A stretch of DNA of 64,000 nucleotides from JBBIQV01 sp964555285 (GCA_964555285.1 CAZKRM010000003.1:87400-151399), one strand, 5' to 3'. Counted from the first letter of the stretch, positions 26,865-36,182 are shown. Program-made: numbers and translations. Notes: generated by a model from the sequence alone, not told the origin.

Positions 26865-27374
26865 TTCAGTGATGCCGATGTCCTTCTTCGCGAGCACGAT
26901 CGCGCCGATCATCGCGACCAGGAGAATCAACGAGGCGACCTCGAACGGGAACAGATACGTCGAATACAACACCTCTCCAATGGCCTCCGTGTTGCCTGCT
27001 GCGTCAACCGCCTGCTGAGGTGGGAGAGACGTTGTCTCCGGCGCCACCTTCCGCTGGAAGGCCAACAGAAGGAGCTCCGTCAAGATGGTCACGCCGAGAA
27101 AGCCTGCGACCGGCAACTGCGCGTGGTAACGGTCCTCCCGCTTTACATTGAGCAGCATGACGACAAACAGGTACAGCACCAGGATGGCGCCGGCATAGAC
27201 GATGATTTGGACCGCTGCGAGAAACTCGGCGTGCAACGTTACGTAGAGGCCCGCCACGTGGAAGAACATGATGAGGAGAGAGAGCACGCTGTAAATGGGA
27301 TTCCGGAACGCGACGACCAGAACAGATGTCAGCGCGATCACGCCGGCGAAGTAAAAGAAAAAAAGGTGTTCCAC
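26859..27374 (-). CDS. nuoJ: NADH-quinone oxidoreductase subunit J
   Basis: A 171-aa five-helix subunit. It shows VVAFRNPIYSVLSLLIMFF, a helix 3 with the typical glycine-rich pi-bulge (IIVYAGAILVLYLFVVMLLN), and a final helix ending IGAIVLAKKDIGITEQ. It sits at the start of the proton channel next to NuoA, H and K. The start is a GTG at 27374, 6 nt after nuoI. The stop codon overlaps the end of the foldback array, so part of the array encodes the last residues. Confidence 0.95.
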   Translation of the reverse strand: MEHLFFFYFAGVIALTSVLVVAFRNPIYSVLSLLIMFFHVAGLYVTLHAEFLAAVQIIVYAGAILVLYLFVVMLLNVKREDRYHAQLPVAGFLGVTILTELLLLAFQRKVAPETTSLPPQQAVDAAGNTEAIGEVLYSTYLFPFEVASLILLVAMIGAIVLAKKDIGITEQ

Positions 27375-27380
27375 GTCGCG

Positions 27381-27929
27381 TTAGCCCGGCTTTTGCGGTA
27401 ACTGTTTGAACGCGACGTTGAAGAAGGCCACGTTCGGATGCTGCAACTCCAGCCGCTTTTCGCGGATCGGGAACGAGCGGTCGCCGATCGCCAGGAGTTG
27501 CTGTTTATTCAAGTGCAGCTGCCGCTTGTCGTAGACGGACCACTCGAACTCGCGCGTCATGCCGAGTGCGTCCACCGGACAGGCATCCACGCAGAGCCCG
27601 CAGAAGAGGCAACGCGTCATGTCCATGGAATATTCCTTGGAATAGCGCTTCGTAGGCTCGCCCGGCACTTCGGCACTGACCACGCGAATGACCCGCGACG
27701 GGCAGGCCGCTTCACAGAGGTCGCAGCCCACGCACTTCTCGGTGCCGTCGTCGTAGCGCAGCAGGGCCAGCATGCCGCGGTAATTGTCCGGCAACGTCCT
27801 CTTCTCATGCGGATACTGCAAGGTGATCGGGTTGTAATGGAGGAAATGTTTCATCGTCGACGTCATCCCGACGAGAATCTCGTAGAACGTGATGGTCTTC
27901 AGCCAGCTCTTGAAATTAAATTTTTTCAT
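27381..27929 (-). CDS. nuoI: NADH-quinone oxidoreductase subunit I (2x[4Fe-4S])
   Basis: A 182-aa iron-sulfur subunit. Two ferredoxin motifs, CVGCDLCEAACPSRVI and CLFCGLCVDACPVDAL, bind clusters N6a and N6b that pass electrons from NuoG towards NuoB. The N terminus (KTITFYEILVGMTSTMKHFL) is the amphipathic helix pair seen in the family, and ITLQYPHEKRTLPDNYRG is well conserved. Between the nuoH stop and its start lies a short foldback array. No good Shine-Dalgarno precedes the ATG. Confidence 0.97.
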   Translation of the reverse strand: MKKFNFKSWLKTITFYEILVGMTSTMKHFLHYNPITLQYPHEKRTLPDNYRGMLALLRYDDGTEKCVGCDLCEAACPSRVIRVVSAEVPGEPTKRYSKEYSMDMTRCLFCGLCVDACPVDALGMTREFEWSVYDKRQLHLNKQQLLAIGDRSFPIREKRLELQHPNVAFFNVAFKQLPQKPG

Positions 27930-27931
27930 TG

Positions 27932-27998
27932 GACCATTGCATCATTGATTCATTGAGAGAACCGGTTTTTCAAAATCGGCAATGAACAAATCCTTCAA
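27932..27998. repeat. Foldback array (TCATTGA words) between nuoH and nuoI
   Basis: The left side has ATTGCATCATTGATTCATTG; the right side has CAATGAACAAATCC then TTCAATGAATCAAT. The words match those at 31866-31925, so two gaps of the same operon share a word family. Confidence 0.65.
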
Positions 27999-28002
27999 TG
28001 AA

Positions 28003-29091
28003 TCAATTCCCCCTCATCCCCCCGGGGAACAGGTATGCCGCGATGGATGTCACCAGAATGTTGCCCAGCGCGATCGGCAGCATCACCTTCCAGCCGAAGC
28101 GCATCAGCTGGTCGTAACGAAGGCGCGGCAACGTGGCGCGGAGCCAGAAGAACAAGAACAAGAAGAAGTAGACCTTGCCGGTGAACCAGACCACGTTTTC
28201 GGCCCAGGCGAGATTGGGGAATCCGATCACATTTCCGACGATCGTACCGGGATAGGGCGCGTTCCACCCGCCGAGGAAGAGCACCGCGGCGACGCAGGAC
28301 ACCAGGATCATGTTGGCGTACTCGGCCATAAAGTAAAACGCGAAGCGCATGCCGCTGTACTCGGTAAAAAATCCGGCCACCAGCTCGCTCTCCGCTTCGG
28401 GGAGGTCGAAGGGCACACGGTTCGTTTCCGCCACCGAGGAGATCACGAAAACCACAAAGGCAAAAATCTGTGGCGCGGGCATGGCGATGACGTACCAGTG
28501 CCAGAACCCGCCGGCCTGGGACTCCGCAATCTTGACGAGGCTGAGCGTGCCGGCCAGCAGGAGCACGCCGACAATGGCGAGTCCGACATTCAGCTCGTAG
28601 CTGATGATCTGGGCGGCGGAACGCAGGCCTCCCAGCAACGAGTATTTGCTGTTCGAGGCCCATCCGCCGAGGATGATGCCGTAGGCGCCGATCGAGGTGA
28701 AGGCCAAGATGTAGAGGATGCCGATGTTGATGTCGCTGATGACGAAGGGTTTCACGTGGAGGCCGAACAGGTCGACCGTCACGTCGGGGCCGAACGGAAT
28801 GACGGCGAAGCCGATCAACGCAGGCACCAGCGCGAGAATCGGCGCCATGCTGAACAGAAACTTGTTCGCGCCGGCCGGGACGATGTCCTCCTTAAAGAAC
28901 AGTTTGAGGCCGTCGGCAATCGGCTGGAGGATGCCGTACGGGCCGACTTCCATGGGGCCCATGCGGTCCTGCATCCATCCCAGGACCTTCCGCTCGAGGA
29001 GGGTCAAGATCATGACGGTCAGCAAGACCACTCCCATCACGGCAGCAATCTGAAGCAAGGACACTGCGAGTCGCAAGCCGAGTTCACCCAC
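28003..29091 (-). CDS. nuoH: NADH-quinone oxidoreductase subunit H
   Basis: A 362-aa membrane subunit forming the quinone-binding mouth. Visible are TLLERKVLGWMQDRMGPMEVG, LKLFFKEDIVPAGANKFLF, the acidic loop segment ETNRVPFDLPEAESELVAGF and MRFAFYFMAEYANM. The frame stays open to 29148, but that stretch encodes the foldback array. A GTG at 29091 has GGAGG six bases upstream and restores normal family length, so this start was chosen. It lies between nuoG and nuoI. Confidence 0.95.
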   Translation of the reverse strand: MGELGLRLAVSLLQIAAVMGVVLLTVMILTLLERKVLGWMQDRMGPMEVGPYGILQPIADGLKLFFKEDIVPAGANKFLFSMAPILALVPALIGFAVIPFGPDVTVDLFGLHVKPFVISDINIGILYILAFTSIGAYGIILGGWASNSKYSLLGGLRSAAQIISYELNVGLAIVGVLLLAGTLSLVKIAESQAGGFWHWYVIAMPAPQIFAFVVFVISSVAETNRVPFDLPEAESELVAGFFTEYSGMRFAFYFMAEYANMILVSCVAAVLFLGGWNAPYPGTIVGNVIGFPNLAWAENVVWFTGKVYFFLFLFFWLRATLPRLRYDQLMRFGWKVMLPIALGNILVTSIAAYLFPGGMRGN

Positions 29092-29107
29092 GGTTCCTCC
29101 AAAGTCG

Positions 29108-29178
29108 TGAATCGTAAATCGCAGGAGCAGTCGCGGCTCACATTTCACGAATCACGTTTCACGAATCACGTTTCACGA
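29108..29178. repeat. Foldback array (TTCACGAATCACG words) between nuoG and nuoH
   Basis: Left: GTCGTGAATCGTAAATCGC. Right: TTTCACGAATCACG repeated twice and ending TTTCACGATC. The right-hand copies form a clear direct repeat of about 14 nt. The last copy overlaps the nuoG stop codon. Confidence 0.75.
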
Positions 29179-31847
29179 TCTGTAACACGTTCCACTTTCA
29201 CCTGTGCCGACTTGAAGTACGGCGTCTTCGTCGTCGGGTCCACCGACCAGCCGACGAGCTGTTTGATCTCTTCGTCGAAATGCTCGGGAAACAACGCCAC
29301 ACCCTCCGGCACCCGATCCGCCGGTTTGACCGTCGTCGTCATGCTGCCTTGTTCCGTGGAGACTCGAATCCGGTCTCCGTCGCTCAGGCCTCGTTTCTCT
29401 GCGTCGACCGAACACATACTGAGCGCGCCGCCGGGTTGAATCTGCATGAGACCCTTTGAGCGCGTGGACAACTTGCCCGAATGGAACAGCGTTTGCCCCA
29501 CCAGCAGCGTCAGGCTCCCGTCCGCGTGGGCCGGCTTCCGGACGAGTGCATACCGCGTCGAGAGATCGGCAGCGAAGCCCTCCGTGAGATACTGCTCCAA
29601 GACCGCGTGATCGACTTTCGATGGGGTGGGAGCCGGACCCAAGAGCCCATAGCCGGGAATGAGGCTGCGCATCTCCTTCAGGATTTCTCGCGCGTCCCCG
29701 TATTCCAACGGCATTCCCAACAGCACGGACAGGGCCGAGAACACTTCCCAATCGGGCCGGCTCTCGCCGATCGGGTCGATGGCCTGTCGGACTGCCTGCA
29801 CGTGGCCTTCGCTGTTGGTGAAGGTGCCGTGCTTTTCTGCATACGAGCAGGCCGGTAGCACGACATGCGCGAGTCGAGCGGTCTCGGTCAGGAACAGTTC
29901 CTGACACACCAGCAGCTCCAGCTTGGCGAGTGCGTCCTGGGCATTTGCAGCCGTGGGCAGGGTCCCAACGGGGTTTTCGCCCACGACGAACATCGCTTTC
30001 AAACGGCCGGTCCGCGCATCCTCGATCATTTCGGTGAGGGTGGCGCCGGAGCCTTTTGGTATTTCTTCCTTCCAGAGATTCGTGAAGCGCTCGCGCGCAG
30101 CTCGATCGTTCAGGTCGCTGGGGCCGGGTAGGAACTCGGCCACCGTGCCCATTTCCACCGCCCCCTGGTCGTTGTTCTCTTCGGCTAAGGGCGCGAGGCC
30201 GCAGCCCTGTTGGTTGAGTTTCCCTGTCAGCAATAACAAGTCGAACAGGTTGGTGGTCACCGTCGAACCGCCCGGGTGGCGTAAGACGCCCGGGCCGATC
30301 AGGATGATGACGCGGCGTCCACCGGCAATCACCCGCGCCGCCTCCTGCATCTGCGCGGCGGTGGCCCCCGTTGCCTGTTCCAGCTCGGTCCATGACAGAT
30401 GCTGGATTGCCTCATGAACGGCCTGCACAAAACCGGCCGCGTGCTGGGCAAAGCCCGCCTCGACCAGGTAGCCCTCCACGACCGCCTTCAGAAGGCCGAG
30501 CACCAGACTGCCAAATTGCGCCGGCGTAGCCGGAAGGTGGTGGGTTGCGAGATTGGCGATGTTGCTGATGGTGCCGATAGCCGGCTGCAAGGTCTCGATC
30601 GTCACGAGCGTGGCGCCGTGCTTCTTCACCGCCTCTTTGACCTTGAGGCCTGTGATCGGGTTCGTCTCGGTGATGTTGGTGCCGACGAGCAACAGCGTGT
30701 CCGCGGCGACGATATCCTCGAACGTGACCGTCCAGCGGTGGGTGCCCTGGATGCGGCGCATGGCCTGAATGCCGTTGATATGCCCATATCGGGCGCTGCT
30801 GTCGAGGCGATTCGTGCCGATCGCCAGCCGCATGAACTTCTGGAAGAGGTACAGGTCTTCGTTGGTGCAGCGTGAGGAGATGAGGCCGCCGAATGCGTCG
30901 GGACCATGCGCCATCTTGAGGCGGAGCGCCTGTTCTGCGATGTGCTCCAGCGCTTCTTCCCACGTGGTTTCCACGAGCCGGCCGTTCCGCCTGATCAGCG
31001 GGTGCTTGAGGCGGTCCGGATGGCTTGTGGCATGGAAGCCGAAAAACCCGCGCGCGCAGAGGTCGCCATTGTTGCGGCCGGCGCCGTGGGCGGAGTTCAC
31101 CTCGATCAGTTCGTTGTTCTTGGTTTGGAGCGTGATCTGGCAGCCGTCGCCGCAGTAGGTGCAGATGGTGTCGGCCCGCTTGAGCATCCAGGGGCGGTAC
31201 TCGTACATGGAGAGCCGGCTGGTGATGGCGCCGACCGGGCAAATTTGCACGCAGCCGCCGCAGAACTCGCAGTCCAAGGGGTGGGCGCCGAAGTGTTTGA
31301 TCTCGGTCATGGTGCCGCGTCCGGACGGCGCGAGCGCTTTCACGTCCATGACCTCGTCGCAGTACCGCACGCAGCGCAGACATTGCACGCAGCGGTTCAT
31401 CTGCGTCTCGATCAGCGGGCTGAAATACTCTTTCTGAAAGATTCGTTTGGTTTCGACGAACCGGCTGGTCGTCGGTGTGTACTGGTGCGAGAAATCTTGC
31501 AGATCGCAACGACCGCCCTGATCGCAGACCGGGCAGTCGAGCGGATGATTCGCCAGGATGAATTCAAGCACCGATTTGTGCGCGTCGTTGACGACGGTGG
31601 TAGCCGTGCGCACGCTCATTCCTTCGGCGACCGGCGTGCTGCAGGAGGTCTGCAGCTTGGGCATTTTTTCGATCTCCACCAGGCACATGCGGCAGTTCGC
31701 GTCCGGCTTCAGTTTCGGGTGGTAGCAAAAATGCGGAATCATCACGCCCACCCGGCGTGCCGCTTCGATGACGAGCGTCCCCTTCGGGACCGTCACGGAA
31801 ATGCCGTCGATCGTCAACCGGACTGTGTCAGCCGCCTTGTCTGCCAT
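29166..31847 (-). CDS. nuoG: NADH-quinone oxidoreductase subunit G
   Basis: The 893-aa largest peripheral subunit. N-terminal [2Fe-2S] domain: CYHPKLKPDANCRMC with a fourth Cys in LQTSC; then the His-ligated cluster region (HPLDCPVCDQGGRCDLQD), a 2x[4Fe-4S] ferredoxin-like pair (CVQCLRCVRYC, CEFCGGCVQICPVGAI), a CTYCGDGCQ segment for a further cluster, and a molybdopterin-oxidoreductase-like fold without cofactor to the C terminus. It carries the electron wire from NuoF towards NuoI. Good ATG at 31847. The array before nuoH begins in its last codons. Confidence 0.97.
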   Translation of the reverse strand: MADKAADTVRLTIDGISVTVPKGTLVIEAARRVGVMIPHFCYHPKLKPDANCRMCLVEIEKMPKLQTSCSTPVAEGMSVRTATTVVNDAHKSVLEFILANHPLDCPVCDQGGRCDLQDFSHQYTPTTSRFVETKRIFQKEYFSPLIETQMNRCVQCLRCVRYCDEVMDVKALAPSGRGTMTEIKHFGAHPLDCEFCGGCVQICPVGAITSRLSMYEYRPWMLKRADTICTYCGDGCQITLQTKNNELIEVNSAHGAGRNNGDLCARGFFGFHATSHPDRLKHPLIRRNGRLVETTWEEALEHIAEQALRLKMAHGPDAFGGLISSRCTNEDLYLFQKFMRLAIGTNRLDSSARYGHINGIQAMRRIQGTHRWTVTFEDIVAADTLLLVGTNITETNPITGLKVKEAVKKHGATLVTIETLQPAIGTISNIANLATHHLPATPAQFGSLVLGLLKAVVEGYLVEAGFAQHAAGFVQAVHEAIQHLSWTELEQATGATAAQMQEAARVIAGGRRVIILIGPGVLRHPGGSTVTTNLFDLLLLTGKLNQQGCGLAPLAEENNDQGAVEMGTVAEFLPGPSDLNDRAARERFTNLWKEEIPKGSGATLTEMIEDARTGRLKAMFVVGENPVGTLPTAANAQDALAKLELLVCQELFLTETARLAHVVLPACSYAEKHGTFTNSEGHVQAVRQAIDPIGESRPDWEVFSALSVLLGMPLEYGDAREILKEMRSLIPGYGLLGPAPTPSKVDHAVLEQYLTEGFAADLSTRYALVRKPAHADGSLTLLVGQTLFHSGKLSTRSKGLMQIQPGGALSMCSVDAEKRGLSDGDRIRVSTEQGSMTTTVKPADRVPEGVALFPEHFDEEIKQLVGWSVDPTTKTPYFKSAQVKVERVTDRET

Positions 31848-31865
31848 ATCTCACACCAGAAATTG

Positions 31866-31925
31866 TTTCATGGATTCATTGACGATTGATTCATTTCAAT
31901 GACCCAATGACTCAATGGTGCGATC
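31866..31925. repeat. Foldback array (TTCATTGA words) between nuoF and nuoG
   Basis: Left: TTTCATGGATTCATTGACG and ATTGATTCATTTC. Right: AATGACCCAATGACTCAATG. Word family as at 27932-27998. Confidence 0.6.
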
Positions 31926-31937
31926 GTCAATTTCGGA

Positions 31938-33245
31938 TTAATGCCTCGCCGCTGTCGGTTCCGGTCTAAGGAGGTTGGCCGCCTCGGCGGCGTGAATCAG
32001 TTTCACATACTCGTGGCGCCAGTGCTTGAGTGTGCTCATGATCGGCGCCACTTCGGCATCCCCGAACGCGCAGACCGTGCGGCCCGCGATGTTCTTGCAC
32101 AGATCGGCCAAGGTTGCAAGGTCCTCCATCCGGCCCCGTTTGGCCACAATCCGGCGCATGGTCTGGACCAGCCACGAGCTGCCTTCCCGGCAGGGGCTGC
32201 ACTTCCCGCACGACTCGTGATAGAAGAATTCCATCAGGCGCAGTGCGGCCCACACCATGCTGGTGCCTTCTTCCATGACGGTGACGCCGCCGGACCCCAG
32301 CATCGAGCCGGCCTGGGCGACCGATTCGAAATCCAACTTCACGTCGAGATGGTCCGGGGTCAGAAACGGGGCGGACGCGCCTCCGGGAATGAAGGCCTTC
32401 AGCTTCTTGTCGCCTCGCATGCCGCCCGCCTGCTCATAGATCAATTCGCGGCAGGTGATTCCCATCGGCACTTCATAGTTGCCCGGACGCTTCACATGGC
32501 CGCTGACGCAGAAAATTCTCGTGCCGGTACTCTTCGGCGGCGACCCGATGGAGGCGAACCACTCGGGGCCCCGGGTCATAATGTGCGGCAGGTTGGCCAG
32601 CGTCTCCACGTTGTTCACGACGGTCGGCTTGCCGTAGAGACCGTGGGTGGCGGGGAAGGGCGGTTTCACTCTCGGCAATCCGCGTTTTCCTTCCAGCGAT
32701 TCCAGCAGCGCCGTTTCTTCCCCGCAGATGTAGGCGCCGGCTCCCCGGTGAACCCAGATGTCGATCGCAATCCCTGTCCCAAGCACGTTCTTGCCGACGA
32801 GGCCGGCGGTTCTCGCCTCGGATAACGCGCGTTCCAGAATGTTGGCGCCCAGCACGAATTCGCCCCGGATATAGATGTAGGCGGACTCGGCTCCGATGGC
32901 GTAACAGGCAAGGGCGATCCCTTCCAGGACCTGATGGGGGTCGCGCTCAATCAGTTGACGGTCTTTAAACGTACCTGGCTCGCTTTCGTCCGCGTTGCAA
33001 CAGAGGTAGCGCGGACCCTGATAGTCTTTGGGGAGGAAGCCCCACTTGACCCCCGTCGGGAATCCGGCTCCGCCGCGTCCGCGCAGCCCGGATTTCATGA
33101 CTGTCGTGGTGACATCACTCGGGGAAATCTTCCCCACGACCTTGCGCAGGGCTTGATAGCCGTCTGCCCGCTCGTAGTCGGCCAGCGAGCCGCCGTAGCC
33201 CGGCTGCATCATGTTTTTCAGTAAAACGGGTTCATGCTTCGGCAT
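31938..33245 (-). CDS. nuoF: NADH-quinone oxidoreductase subunit F
   Basis: The 435-aa NADH-oxidizing subunit with FMN and cluster N3. Present are the NADH/FMN loops GLRGRGGAGFPTGVKWGF and CNADESEPGTFKDRQ, the AYIYIRGEF strand, AYICGEETALLESLEGKRG, and the [4Fe-4S] motif ESCGKCSPCREGS with a later Cys near the C terminus. Its presence with NuoE shows that this complex uses NADH rather than being an E/F-less ferredoxin type. A foldback array separates it from nuoE. Confidence 0.97.
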   Translation of the reverse strand: MPKHEPVLLKNMMQPGYGGSLADYERADGYQALRKVVGKISPSDVTTTVMKSGLRGRGGAGFPTGVKWGFLPKDYQGPRYLCCNADESEPGTFKDRQLIERDPHQVLEGIALACYAIGAESAYIYIRGEFVLGANILERALSEARTAGLVGKNVLGTGIAIDIWVHRGAGAYICGEETALLESLEGKRGLPRVKPPFPATHGLYGKPTVVNNVETLANLPHIMTRGPEWFASIGSPPKSTGTRIFCVSGHVKRPGNYEVPMGITCRELIYEQAGGMRGDKKLKAFIPGGASAPFLTPDHLDVKLDFESVAQAGSMLGSGGVTVMEEGTSMVWAALRLMEFFYHESCGKCSPCREGSSWLVQTMRRIVAKRGRMEDLATLADLCKNIAGRTVCAFGDAEVAPIMSTLKHWRHEYVKLIHAAEAANLLRPEPTAARH

Positions 33246-33249
33246 TACA

Positions 33250-33327
33250 CAATCAGTGAAAAGTTAGGTGTGAGGAGTAAGTAGCTTTAGCTCCACACTT
33301 TTAACCCATTACTTTTCACTCCTCACC
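33250..33327. repeat. Foldback array between nuoE and nuoF
   Basis: Left: AGTGAAAAGTTAGGTGTGAGG and AGTAAGTAG. Right: CTCCACACTTTTAACCC and ATTACTTTTCACTCCTCACC. These AAAAGT/ACTTTT words resemble the heptanucleotide STRR repeats of cyanobacteria. The nuoE stop codon lies inside the right arm. Confidence 0.65.
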
Positions 33328-33857
33328 TGTTCCCGTTCCGGCCACATGAAAGGACCGGTCTTCAAGGGAGACGTCCCATCGCGTTTCAAGTCGGCCAAAA
33401 TCCGGTCGACTGTGTCTTCCGTCAGCCGCTCATAATAATCGTCGTTGATCTGCATCATGGGCCCGGTGCCGCAGGCGGCCAAACATTCCACCGTGCTGAG
33501 CGTGAAAAGCCCATCCGCGGTCGTCTCCCCCGGCTTGATGCCTAATTTGGCGCGAAGCCACCCGACCAGGGTGTCGGAGCCCACAAGGGCGCACATGAGC
33601 GACTTGCACACCTGAACGTGGAATTTCCCCACAGGCTTGAGATTGAGCATGGTATAGAAGGTCGCGGTCTCGTAGACTTGAGGGGGTGTCAAGTTCAGAA
33701 GGCCCGCGATCTCTTTCATCGCCGCTTCGCTGATGTAGCCGTCCTCCCGCTGCGCCAGATAGAGCAACGGGATCAACGCCGACCGCTTCACCGGATAGCG
33801 CGACAGGATGCTGTCTATTTCCGTTTTGTATTTTTCCAGCAACATCTTCGCATCCAT
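33309..33857 (-). CDS. nuoE: NADH-quinone oxidoreductase subunit E
   Basis: 182 aa with a thioredoxin-like [2Fe-2S] domain. The N-terminal helical part (SALIPLLYLAQREDGYISEAA) precedes the cluster N1a ligands CKSLMC and, about 40 residues on, CLAACGTGP. It pairs with NuoF at the NADH site. The length is slightly above E. coli (166), owing to a C-terminal tail that ends inside the foldback array. ATG at 33857. Confidence 0.96.
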   Translation of the reverse strand: MDAKMLLEKYKTEIDSILSRYPVKRSALIPLLYLAQREDGYISEAAMKEIAGLLNLTPPQVYETATFYTMLNLKPVGKFHVQVCKSLMCALVGSDTLVGWLRAKLGIKPGETTADGLFTLSTVECLAACGTGPMMQINDDYYERLTEDTVDRILADLKRDGTSPLKTGPFMWPEREQVRSEK

Positions 33858-33859
33858 CA

Positions 33860-33935
33860 GAGTTCTGAGTTATGAGTGCTGAGTTCTGAGTCCTAAGATA
33901 AACTCAGAACTCAAAATTCAGAACTCAGCACTTTC
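33860..33935. repeat. Foldback word array between nuoCD and nuoE
   Basis: Left: AGAGTTCTGAGTTATGAGTG then CTGAGTTCTGAGT. Right: AACTCAGAACTCAAAATTC then AGAACTCAGCACT. Nearly perfect foldback with a loop of about 11 nt, one of the cleanest members of the set. Confidence 0.85.
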
Positions 33936-33938
33936 GTA

Positions 33939-35690
33939 TCATCTGTCGCATTCCCCCATCACGATGTCGTACGTTCCAAAGATCGTAATGATGTCCGAGA
34001 TGAGATAGCCTCGGGCCATGTGATCGAAGGCCCCCATGTGCACGAACGACGGGGAGCGGATCTTGAGCCGGTAGGGGCGTGGGCTGCCGTCGCTGATGAT
34101 GAAGAAGCCCAGCTCGCCTTTCGGCGCCTCTGTCCCGCAGTAGGTCTCCGCCTTGGGCGGCTTGAACCCTTGGGTGAAGATGATGAAATGGTGGATCAGG
34201 CTCTCCATGTCCCGCATGACCAATTCCTTGCGCGGCGGAATCACGTGCGGAACGTCCGCCATGATCGCGCCCTGCGGCATCTGGTCGAGGCATTGCTTGA
34301 TGATGCGGGTGCTCTGTCGCATCTCCTCCATCCGGACCCAGTACCGGTCATAGGTGTCGCCGCGTTTCCCGACGGGCACTTCCCACTCCACCTTGTCGTA
34401 CGCGCCATAGGGTTCGTACTTGCGAATATCGTAGGCCACGCCGGACCCGCGCAACGTCGGGCCGGTCAGGCCGAAATTGATGGCGTCTTCCGCCGAGATC
34501 ACCGCCACGTTCTTCGTGCGGCCCAACCAGATACGATTCGACATGATGAGCGAGTCGTACTCATTGATCTTTTCGTGGAAGGTCTCCAGGAACGTTTTGA
34601 GACGCGCCGCCAAGTCCGGCGAGAAGTCGCTGTCCACGCCGCCGATCCGGTAATAGTTGAGCGTCAGTCTGGCGCCGCAGAGCTTCTCGAACAGGTCCAA
34701 CAGAATCTCGCGCTCACGGAAGGTCCAGAAGAAGACCGTCATGGCGCCGATGTCGAGCGCCTGCGTACCGAGCCAGAACAGGTGGCCGATAATCCGTTGC
34801 ATCTCCGCGACGACCGTACGGATGTATTCCGCACGCTCCGGCACCTTGAGGCACAGCAATTTCTCGACGGCGCGGACGTAGGCATAGTTGTTCGCCATGG
34901 CGCAGACGTAGTCCAGCCGGTCGGTGTGCGGGATGATCTGCATGTAGTGGAGACCCTCGGCTAGTTTTTCCACGCCACGGTGGAGGTAGCCGAGGTCGGG
35001 CGTCGCCTTCACGATCCGCTCGCCGTCGAGTTCGAGTACGACGCGCAACACGCCGTGCGTGCTGGGGTGTTGCGGCCCCATGTTGAGCAGCAGCTCTTCG
35101 CGTCTCGTCGATCCGCTCGTGCCGTTGCCGGCCACGAATGCGCGCCTGTTCTCAGCGGAGATTTCTCTCTCCGTGCTCTCGACGGGCGGGGCGTCCAGCC
35201 GGGGAATGAACGGAAACGAGCTGCGCCAGCCTCTCCCTTCGGTCGGGAAATCCTTCCGGAGCGGGTACCCCTCGTCGTAATCCTCCGGCATCAGGATGCG
35301 CCGCAGGTCCGGGTGGCCGGAGAAACGGATGCCCATCAGGTCATAGACCTCGCGCTCCAGAAACTCGGCGCCCTTCCAGATGCCGGTGACCGATGGGATC
35401 GAAGGGTTCTCTTCGGTCACTCGGGCCTTCAACCGGATGCGTCGTCGGTGGGGCAGAGAGTGCAGGTGGTAGATCACCTCGAACCGTTCGGGATCGTCCG
35501 GGTAGTCGGCCGAGCAGATGTCGGTGAGGTGGTCGAACGTGGCTTCGGGCGAATCGTGCAGAAACCTCGCCACGTCGACGATCCGGTGCGCAGCGACGCG
35601 GACGGACACTTCCGAGCGTTCCGTATCTGCCTCGACGGAGAGGACCGCGTCCGGAAACTTGGCCATCAGGGTTTCAAGCAGAGATTGCAT
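33939..35690 (-). CDS. nuoCD: Fused NADH-quinone oxidoreductase subunits C and D
   Basis: 583 aa. Residues 1-170 are NuoC (ATFDHLTDICSADYPDDPERFEV, then LEREVYDLMGIRFSGHPDLR), followed by an acidic, Arg-rich linker (about 180-205) and the NuoD part (NMGPQHPSTHGVLRVVLELDG, FFWTFREREILLDLFEKLCG, SGVAYDIRKYEPYGAYDKVEW, and the C-terminal DIIT.FGTYDIVMGECDR). NuoD forms the quinone pocket with NuoB and H. The fusion is as in E. coli (600 aa). ATG at 35690, 2 nt after nuoB. The arginine methylated by NDUFAF7 in mitochondria lies in the NuoD part, of interest because midA heads this operon. Confidence 0.97.
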   Translation of the reverse strand: MQSLLETLMAKFPDAVLSVEADTERSEVSVRVAAHRIVDVARFLHDSPEATFDHLTDICSADYPDDPERFEVIYHLHSLPHRRRIRLKARVTEENPSIPSVTGIWKGAEFLEREVYDLMGIRFSGHPDLRRILMPEDYDEGYPLRKDFPTEGRGWRSSFPFIPRLDAPPVESTEREISAENRRAFVAGNGTSGSTRREELLLNMGPQHPSTHGVLRVVLELDGERIVKATPDLGYLHRGVEKLAEGLHYMQIIPHTDRLDYVCAMANNYAYVRAVEKLLCLKVPERAEYIRTVVAEMQRIIGHLFWLGTQALDIGAMTVFFWTFREREILLDLFEKLCGARLTLNYYRIGGVDSDFSPDLAARLKTFLETFHEKINEYDSLIMSNRIWLGRTKNVAVISAEDAINFGLTGPTLRGSGVAYDIRKYEPYGAYDKVEWEVPVGKRGDTYDRYWVRMEEMRQSTRIIKQCLDQMPQGAIMADVPHVIPPRKELVMRDMESLIHHFIIFTQGFKPPKAETYCGTEAPKGELGFFIISDGSPRPYRLKIRSPSFVHMGAFDHMARGYLISDIITIFGTYDIVMGECDR

Positions 35691-35692
35691 GG

Positions 35693-36172
35693 TTACTTCA
35701 CAAACACCTTTTCCCGCTGGATCTTCTCTTGCAACTTGAGCAGGCCGTCGATCAGCGCTTCCGGCCGGGGCGGGCAGCCCGGAATGTACACGTCTACCGG
35801 GACGATCTGGTCGACTCCCTGCACCACGGCATAGCTGTTGTAATGATTGCCGGAGGTGGCGCAGGAGCCCATCGAAATCACGTAGCGCGGCTCGGGCATC
35901 TGGTCGTAGATGCGACGGATCACCGGAGCCATCTTCCGACAGACCGTGCCGGCCACGATCATGAGGTCGGACTGGCGCGGCGATGCGCGGAAGACCCCGG
36001 CCCCGAAGCGATCGATGTCGTACCGGGACGACACGCTGGCGATCATTTCAATCGCGCAGCAGGCCAGCCCGAACGTCATGGGCCACAACGCCGACTTCCG
36101 CGACCAACCGACCAGGGCATCCAGGTTGGTCGTGATAATGTTCGGCTCAAACTGACGCTCTAGGAGACTCAC
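35693..36172 (-). CDS. nuoB: NADH-quinone oxidoreductase subunit B (cluster N2)
   Basis: A 159-aa subunit holding the terminal [4Fe-4S] cluster N2. It shows MTFGLACCAIEMIA (tandem Cys), RQSDLMIVAGTVCRKMAP, YVISMGSCATSGNHY and DVYIPGCPPRPEALI, all four ligands present. The frame extends to a TTG at 36217, but that part is built from the foldback array. The GTG at 36172 with GGAG upstream is the more natural start and gives the usual NuoB length. Confidence 0.95.
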   Translation of the reverse strand: MSLLERQFEPNIITTNLDALVGWSRKSALWPMTFGLACCAIEMIASVSSRYDIDRFGAGVFRASPRQSDLMIVAGTVCRKMAPVIRRIYDQMPEPRYVISMGSCATSGNHYNSYAVVQGVDQIVPVDVYIPGCPPRPEALIDGLLKLQEKIQREKVFVK

Positions 36173-36182
36173 TTCGTTCGCT

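Noticed and set aside
29092..29148. Extended N terminus of nuoH
   Set aside because: Encoded by the foldback array; a GTG with GGAGG at 29091 gives normal length.
27982..29439. 485-codon plus-strand frame opposite nuoH/nuoG
   Set aside because: Crosses a foldback array and two certain minus-strand genes; composition typical of a shadow frame.
33860..33935. CRISPR-like repeats
   Set aside because: Units are imperfect, 7-14 nt and inverted, with no spacers of constant length and no cas genes.
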